From NCBI GenBank assembly GCA_033220425.1, contig CM065646.1, forward strand, positions 5,463,501-5,527,500: DNA of 64,000 nt, read 5' to 3'. Below the pieces are notes generated by a model. The model did not search any database, was not told where the DNA came from, and saw only the letters and a list, made by a program, of their open reading frames with translations. How positions within the stretch are numbered: the first letter of the stretch is position 1; each line of letters starts with the position of its first letter. A program made the translations under genes and the position numbers. The DNA is from Lepraria neglecta. Lineage: Eukaryota > Ascomycota > Lecanoromycetes > Lecanorales > Stereocaulaceae. Below are positions 58,122 through 64,000 of this stretch, piece after piece.

Positions 58122-59466
58122 ATGGCTGACCTGACCTCCTCCCTCATCCTCCCGAAAAACGGCAGCAATGGCAGTCAAGAATCTTTCCATTCCGTCTCCT
58201 CTCAACCACCTCCTAGCTCGGTCCCCATGCCTTCGTCACAAGCTCAAGAACCCACACCTCCGTCCTCATCTCATGCCCAAGCTTCGTACTTCCAAGCCGC
58301 TGGCTTGCCTGTCTACGATATCGATTCATACCTGACAGACCCCAATAACGCTGAGCTTTTGAAGAAAACGCCCAAGGGCAATCAATCCGAACATAAGACC
58401 CCTCAGCGGGCCAGCAACTCGTTGGAGCCTGTATTGCTGGGATCAAAGACAAGCCATCATGTGTCTGCCCTCAACTCATTGTGCCAACTCAAGGGTGTCA
58501 TGCCAATATTTGAGATCGATGGCGATATCTCAAACGCAGATTTTGGGGGAGTGTTGAAGATTGGAGAGACAACTATAGTGAGCGATGAGCGTTGGCATTC
58601 TAAGAAGGAGGTAAAAGAAGCATTGGCTAAGAAAGGGTTGGATGCTGTTACGACAATAGATGCGAAGAGGAAGGAGCCTAGGACTCCGGGTGAGGCAGGG
58701 AGGAATTGGGTTGGGATGTTGCTTGGTAAGGCCTCCAAAGCAAGATACTGTGCCGCGGTTGAATCTACTACCAAATGGAAAAACACTACGCTGTGAAATG
58801 AAGAGCAAAACTTTTAGAGCTGACTAAGCCCTCAACTCAGAATATCATAATCTCAGCGACCCGAACCGCGGTCCCGTATACAATGATTACGCTGTTGGCT
58901 CTGTCTACGCCTGCGAGTGCATCATCCCCTCCCGTCCTAACAAGCCCTTCGGATCCAAGACCGAGACCTTCCCGTCCAAGAAAGCAGCACACTCCAACTG
59001 TGCTAGAGAGGCTGTCGAACACCTCATCTCGGAAGGGCAGCTCAACCCTGACGGTAGCACGAAAGCCCGAAAGAAGTCCAAGCCCGGGGCAGCGGTCCGC
59101 ATACAGGATAGTGGCCTGGAAGTCAAGAAGGGAACCAGCTACGCGCAAAAAGTCCAAGGTAAGCTGATATTTACCGATCTTATCCACCCGTTAATTCCAC
59201 CTCCAGATATCTGCCCGCTTCTCGGTTTCACATCACCCCAATATATTCTAGCACCAGCATCCACCCTGGCGCCCAATATGTTGAGTGGATATGCCACTTT
59301 CCCAAATCAACCTGGCATGCCAAAGCAGATTGGTGAAGTGAAGAATATCTTTGGAAAAAAGAATGCGAAAGAAGAGGTGGCGAAGGGTGTTTGGCAGGTT
59401 CTCCAAGCACTCGCACAGAAGCGGAATGTGAGGGTGGAGGAGGCGGAAGGGACGGGCTCGGACTGA
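58122..59466 (+). CDS. dsRNA-binding-domain-like fungal protein
   Basis: Exons 58122-58725, 58841-59158 and 59207-59466 join in phase 1/1 to give 393 aa. After a Ser/Pro-rich N-terminus comes a conserved block, LPVYDIDSYLTDPNNAELLK. Two regions have the alternating pattern of a double-stranded-RNA-binding fold. The first is HHVSALNSLCQLKGVMPIFE, then DFGGVLKIGETTIVSDERWH and SKKEVKEALAKKGLD. The second is YAVGSVYACECIIPSRPNKP, then FPSKKAAHSNCAREAVEHLI. A third helical piece at the end (GKKNAKEEVAKGVWQVLQAL) has the same KKxAKxxxA signature. Function is unknown; RNA binding is inferred from fold pattern only. The gene model is supported by phase at both introns. Confidence 0.75.
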
Positions 59467-60452
59467 GAGACGGGCTGAGCAATGTATGGGAGAGCGGAAG
59501 AATGAGAAGGGGTTAATGATTGATACTCTAACAACGATGTGGTACGACCTACGATGATATGGATTACGGTTAACAAAGGTCGCGACTAGGAAGGGGAACA
59601 GTGTGCGACCAAACATTATGAGCCATTCCAATTTCAAAATTGAATTACATAGATGAGCAATGTGTTGTCTTCCTTGAGATATTCACAGTGGCGACTCGTT
59701 ACCATTAGATTCTTCTGCAAAAAAAAGAAGCAAGCATTAAATTGTATGTCGATACCAGCATCGAACCCCCGGAATCCAAAAAGCTCACCTCCGCATTTGG
59801 AGGTTACGAAAACCCGCATTGGGTTTTAACCTGACACCACATTGCAGGTCACCCCGCGGGCGCCCGCGGGGACAGAAGTGAATGACTTATTTCAAGACAT
59901 AAAGGGTCGATGGACTGCCCAAGTCTTCCTGAAAAGGCAGATGCCCATCTTTTCGATTGTATGGGTTGAGATGCAGCTAAAGAGTGACTATCAGAATCAT
60001 ACTTTTCAATTTTCTTTTGAGCCAGCTTCTCTCAACGGGAGAAGCCCGCTTGCTCAAATGACATGCTACAACCCGCCTCTTCTCGTCTCTAGGGAACTTC
60101 ATGGTTTGTGGTATTTTGCACGGAAAGCGAGAATTCCCATCCTTGTATCGTATGAAAGAGAAGAGGATTTGAAGGGGGTGGATCATATTGTTTGGGACAG
60201 GGAACAACTCGCGATTAGCTTCATTTGTTTCTATCGCTCCCTTGTTTGCTCGACAGTCACAATTTTCCGCAACCGCGTAAAGAAAAGCACATGTGCTCTT
60301 TATATCTATCTCAAATTGCAGGCACACTCATTTGTTTCACATTGTTTTGAGTCTTCTGTCTGCTGAGACACATCTGTTTGATAATAAGACAAGAGTAAAC
60401 AGAGAAAACGTTCGACATGAGGTTCATCTCCAATGATCCAGGATGAGAGGCT
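59467..60452. other. intergenic with tandem hairpins
   Basis: Holds the hairpin cluster at 59787-59871 and, from 59842 to 60366, an open frame of 174 codons with Phe/Tyr-rich sequence (VEMQLKSDYQNHTFQFSF). I do not recognise that frame and it has no clear splice or promoter support; it may be a degraded gene. Confidence 0.4.
59787..59871. repeat. cluster of four adjacent inverted repeats
   Basis: In 85 bp there are acctcc/ggaggt (59787-59804, loop gcattt), aaaaccc/gggtttt (59809-59827, loop gcatt), acctg/caggt (59829-59849) and a perfect 20-bp palindrome ccccgcgggcgcccgcgggg (59852-59871). No tRNA fold could be assembled from them. Confidence 0.8.
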
Positions 60453-60983
60453 GTGTTTGCAACCGCCCACAACCCAAGGCTTCACCTTTACATCGGACGC
60501 TATGAAAGGGCCAACGAAGCTACGGGCTGTATCTGGGCATTGATCGTGGGACCTTGCCTAGAAGACATCAAGACAGAGAGTGGATCTTCCATATTGCGGA
60601 AATTTTCCCTTACCAGAGAATTTGAGCCCGAGACTCCATGGAGGAAATCCCGCTGGGTGTTCGATTATACTGATCGCCAAGTCTCTCTTGATGGTGAATG
60701 CCTATTGCATCAACGTCACTTGGTTGGTAAAATCGAAGACATGGAGGCTGTCGAAAAGATTATAGTTAAGACGGCGCGCTCTCATACGGACGTGGGGAAT
60801 GCTGATCCGGTGGTCACGAGGGTTCTGTGGGTTAATTGGGTCTTGATTGAGTTGAGGCTCGATGAGAAATGTCTGAAGTTTATGGGGAAGTTCAAAGTTC
60901 TGGAGGGCCATGTTCGTGGTGTTTTGGACGGTGGAAAGAAGGAGATAGGAGAACAGGCCGGGGACAAAGATGGCGGGGGTTAG
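60453..60983 (+). CDS. DUF6914-like fungal protein, 5' end unclear
   Basis: The frame from about 60453 to TAG 60981-60983 reads PRLHLYIGRYERANEATGCI, WALIVGPCLEDI, later SRWVFDYTDRQVSLDGECLL and LVGKIEDMEAVEKIIVKTAR. This pattern (RLYxxLY, WALxVGP, then a VGKI segment) is that of DUF6914, a family of small uncharacterised proteins widespread in fungal genomes. There is no ATG in this frame. A TGA at 60444 closes it upstream, and the nearest ATG (60443) is in another frame. Either a first exon is missed, or a one-base change has separated the start. The C-terminus is Gly/Lys-rich. Function unknown. Confidence 0.6.
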   Translation: MFATAHNPRLHLYIGRYERANEATGCIWALIVGPCLEDIKTESGSSILRKFSLTREFEPETPWRKSRWVFDYTDRQVSLDGECLLHQRHLVGKIEDMEAVEKIIVKTARSHTDVGNADPVVTRVLWVNWVLIELRLDEKCLKFMGKFKVLEGHVRGVLDGGKKEIGEQAGDKDGGG

Positions 60984-61829
60984 AGTGCTCTTTGATTGGC
61001 CTCAAGCGCGCTACTGATGACAAAGGGGGGACTGCTCGAGCTAATCTGGACTGATTGGGAAGCGCTGAGTAACTTCGCACCTTTGTCGCCATAGTTTCGA
61101 GCTCGGTGTCAGGTTAGCTACAGCCAAACATGGGCCGTCGCCTTCTACTGAAAGAGCCACTCAGATTGAACCAGTTCTGACACCAATCAGTGAAGTTGTA
61201 GCTAAAAAAATAATATTTTCATGTATACTTAGTCCTCGAGCTTGGTACTTAGGTAAGATAAGTTGCGAAAGTCTTGTTGCCATGCCTACAAGATTGTCCA
61301 AAATTTTCATGCAAGCTCACTCTATTCTGATACTTATTGGGCTAATATTTGCAGGCTGCATAGACCTCACTGATGAGCAGGTAGGTCACGAGAGAGGCTT
61401 AGAAGTTCTAATCGCGCCAAGGAAAGACGATATGCATTCCAGCCTTGCCTAGCAACTTGTCTAGTTAATCGGGCTGAAGGCCACCGTCCGTGGCGTTTTC
61501 CACTACAGGCGGCACGGCTTAGCCTGATGTTAGGCTTGTAGGCTGTTGCTACATACATAACAAAGTGAGAAAGTCAGAAATGACTCCAGACGACATGAAT
61601 GTACGTTGAATTTGCAAGAGCCAGCGTCTACGATGGAAAACAAAACTAGGCGAAGACAATGTGAGGACGGCCAACCATATCCATTTACTCTGAGTGGACA
61701 ACACTGACCGAACCGCAGTGAGCCCGGATCAACATGCGGCGGCTGTGACAGCCCATGCTGGGATATGTGCTCTATGGGAAGTACCATGAAAGCGGTGAAC
61801 TTGTCAGCACACATGACCTCGTCGACGAA
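60984..61829. other. intergenic
   Basis: About 850 bp. It may include a decayed 3' part of the pseudogene that follows on the minus strand. No intact ORF is credible. Confidence 0.4.
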
Positions 61830-62749
61830 CCATTACTTGAATATCTGCAATCTTGTAACAGCCTCCTCTCTTTGTCCTATTGTTAGATTCTGCGCAATAT
61901 TCCTTATGATAGAGTCAGTTTGGACGTGTTTGGCGCGCCGAACAGTGTCAGTGTGCCCCATTCCCTCGGCGCGCATAATGCCGTCACTAAGACGTATGTC
62001 TTGCCACCTCATACCGAGCCGATGAACAAGAATCAAGACATCTCCAACAGTGCTAGACACGAACGGCCGAATAATGTCAGAGGGGTATGAGATCCCGTGA
62101 CCGCTCGTGATAGCTGATAGCTGGCAAGGGCATAACGCCCTCAGATGGATCATCGCGGTTCCAATGGTCCACAGGGATCCCATCGCTCAGGTATATACTA
62201 TCAAAAATACGGAGTTGGTCCAGAAGCTTCAGCCAGCCAACTCGATCACGGTTTTACGGCTCACTCTTAGGATCATCCCAATAAGTCTTGCTTCTTGAAT
62301 CCGACCCATTTGTTATGATGACCGTTCCAGATAGCTTTACCTCCCCATAAAGGCGGCGTAAATCGAGGAAGTAGTCCAGGATCCGCAACACGTAGACCCT
62401 CTTGAACGGTGAAGGATCAGAAGTTCGCCTTATCATGGAGCGTTGTAGTCGAAAAGACGGGCTCGACGAATAAAGTGACTTCAGGTAGTCTTGCGGGTTT
62501 CAATGCCTTTGGGAGCACGGGGTGTAGAAGGAAGTCTGATGTCCGAAATGTCGTTTCATACCTGAAATCACTCCACCGCCAGTGGCGTCTGGTCAATGTG
62601 GCCCATTCGCCGATTACCGATCGTTCGCACTGTCGAAAGCCCTCTGCAGTCCCAAATGTTGCTTGCAGAAGCCGGCCAACGGTGACGAAGAAGGCGATCG
62701 AGGCTATTACAATCGCGACCACGGCAGTGGTATCTTGCTCGTTGAGCAT
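61830..62749 (-). pseudogene. decayed copy of a fungal hypothetical gene family
   Basis: The minus strand starts well at 62749 with MLNEQDTTAVVAIVIASIAF, then FGTAEGFRQCERSVIGEWAT and RRHWRWSDFRYETTFRTSD. I recognise this opening (hydrophobic start, AEGxRxC, WRWSxFRxE) from a large family of uncharacterised Pezizomycotina proteins. The frame closes at 62417. Family-like pieces continue in other frames: KWVGFKKQDLLG, then RVGWLKLLDQLRIFDSIYLS and WNRDDPSEGVMPLPAISYHE, and finally IIRPFVSSTVGDVLILVHRL with GIMRAEGMGHT. At least two frameshifts and one TAA (about 62253) separate them, so the gene is dead. Confidence 0.65.
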
Positions 62750-63149
62750 GGCTTGATGGTCATTATTCAGCTGTCGGCAATGATCATCTCTGTCTACCGC
62801 CTAAAAGTCTCTTTTGCCTTCTCCAGATATTGAGGGTTCGGGCGTCATCAGCTGTCATCAGATTACGGATCAGCTCACTAAGCCCAGATTTGATTTCGGC
62901 CCTAATCTGTCCCTGAAACACGAACCTTACGGGCACTATTAGTGGTTGAGCCTTACTAGTGGCAGCTCAGGCCACCCACTAGAGGTAGAGATTGATTATC
63001 CTAGGTATTCTTCGTGTGCATCCTTGCTGCATGGGCATGACTGTTGATAAGATGGCGTTCTTCCCCTGCAAGGTGTTTTTTCTTGTTTCTCTATTTTTGA
63101 GCCCTTGGAGTATCGTGCATTCCAGAGAGTTCTGGAGTTTGGCAGTGCG
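62750..63149. other. intergenic between divergent loci
   Basis: 400 bp between the pseudogene start (-) and the membrane-protein gene (+). Nothing recognised. Confidence 0.45.
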
Positions 63150-64000
63150 ATGGCGTCTTCGTTGAGACCTCTGAGTGTTTTATTGTGCTTTTTAGCCTAC
63201 TTATTATGTGTGAATACGCTAAATAACACCAACTCGACTGGCACCCATGATGTGACAGCGGTAGTCCTCGATAATGAAGCTGCATTCGGTGTCTGCGTAT
63301 ACCCAAGAAGCGTAAGTCTGCAAAGAGATCCCATCACTTACGAGAGAGAGACCATTCATAAACGAGACAAAAGCTGACCCTTCCAGGGCACATACTCCTT
63401 CCTTGCCCGGCTCCTATACTACTGCACCCTCGTCTTCTCCCTCTTCTCCCGCGCCCACCTCTGGCTCGTAGCCGGCGCCCTCGCCTCCGCCCTCGTCTAC
63501 TCAGGCTCCGCAGCAGTCCATGCATGCCTCCTAGTATGGCGTGGACCAAATCCCTACATTGAGAGCGACAGCTGGGCTCTCTACGCCATTCTTAACTCCG
63601 CATGCCTAGTCACCGTCCCCCTTCTAAACTGGTCCGGCACATTACGACGGCTGGGGCAGAAAGCGGGCAGCATAAAAGATCCGAAAGCGCTGAAGACGAA
63701 CGGGGATGTGGGAACGAGGACGATCGTCATTTATTGGGCGTTCCTGGTCCTGATCGGATTCATTTGCATATGGCAACAGACAGAATATGGAGATGCTGAT
63801 GACAATACCGAATACCCCGACATGAGCAAAGTCATATGCAGCCCAGGAACCAACGCGAGCATGTTCCTCTCGCCGAACGGGACGTTCCACAGGAGAGCCA
63901 TCGACACCAACTTTATTCAAGACAACGGCTGTACAGACCCCTGCAACCAGATAACTAACTTGCCTAGTATCTTCCGCAGTCAGAACGAGTTGGTGCTGCT
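63150..64000 (+). CDS. fungal membrane protein, 5' part, runs off the window
   Basis: Exon 1, 63150-63311, starts MASSLRPLSVLLCFLAYLLC, a signal peptide or first membrane helix, followed by NNTNSTGTHD with glycosylation sequons. Exon 2 begins at 63387 after a 75-nt intron (phase 0) and is open to the end of the window. Exon 2 has hydrophobic spans at LARLLYYCTLVFSLFSRAHL, LWLVAGALASALVYSGSAAV, ALYAILNSACLVTVPLL and IVIYWAFLVLIGFICIW. These are followed by an extracellular-looking region with Cys and N-glycosylation sequons (CSPGTNASMFLSPNGTFHRR, later GCTDPCNQ). It resembles an uncharacterised multi-TM Pezizomycotina family. The 3' end is missing. Confidence 0.7.

Noticed and set aside
59740-59830. 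Minus-strand sequence with a GGTTCGATGC motif resembling a tRNA T-loop, followed by a T run
   Set aside because: No matching T-stem, acceptor stem or anticodon arm could be assembled, so a tRNA is not supported.
61530-61814. 94-codon minus-strand frame next to the pseudogene
   Set aside because: It could be a remnant of the pseudogene's 3' end, but no family block is recognisable.
1-64000. CRISPR arrays, bacterial operons or ribosome-binding sites
   Set aside because: The window is eukaryotic with spliceosomal introns. No regularly spaced repeats were seen.

Overview
The window is nuclear DNA from a filamentous ascomycete (Pezizomycotina; a Dothideomycete would fit, but this is inference). 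The basis is short GT-AG introns of about 40-120 nt with CTAAC/CTGAC-like branch points, fungus-specific families (NoxA, TamA/Dal81-type Zn2Cys6 regulator, Som1/Flo8-type LisH protein, DUF6914-like protein), a U2 snRNA gene, and transposon relics rich in TpA and stop codons that look RIP-mutated. Exon joins were worked out by eye from splice signals and reading-frame phase. Gene names come from recalled family motifs, not from a search.

Left third (1-26.1 kb) is mostly housekeeping: the end of a Boi-like PH protein, a three-RRM Nam8/Csx1-type RNA-binding protein, a conserved fungal protein with an AT-hook, a dead Tc1/mariner element with perfect 28-bp inverted repeats, a Dsk2 ubiquilin whose UBA domain is broken by a one-base slip, a small membrane protein, NADPH oxidase A, a Cys/His-rich protein, U2 snRNA facing RRP7, a broken secreted-protein gene, an alpha/beta hydrolase and a MUG/TDG-type DNA glycosylase.

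Middle (26.1-39.6 kb) is gene-poor accessory DNA. It holds a short non-autonomous LTR retroelement (31646-33391) with LTRs, polypurine tract and one pol-less ORF interrupted by an amber codon. Around it lie diverged duplicated fragments and a frameshifted membrane-protein pseudogene.

The most interesting locus is 40.0-48.1 kb. It contains a TamA/Dal81-like nitrogen regulator, an NCS1 permease, and, divergent from the permease, a predicted two-domain enzyme that fuses an isochorismatase/RutB/biuret-hydrolase-like cysteine hydrolase to an allophanate-hydrolase-like amidase. GATAAG boxes lie in the shared promoter. The simplest reading is a compact uptake and catabolism module that releases ammonia from a ureido compound such as biuret.

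Right third (48.1-64 kb) returns to conserved genes: a two-TM protein, U5-40K WD-repeat splicing protein, TRAPP subunit Bet3, a Som1/Flo8-type LisH regulator, a dsRBD-like protein, a DUF6914-like gene, a decayed pseudogene and the start of a membrane-protein gene cut by the window end. Several otherwise good genes carry single-base indels in or beside short homopolymers, so assembly error must be kept as an alternative to true pseudogenes.
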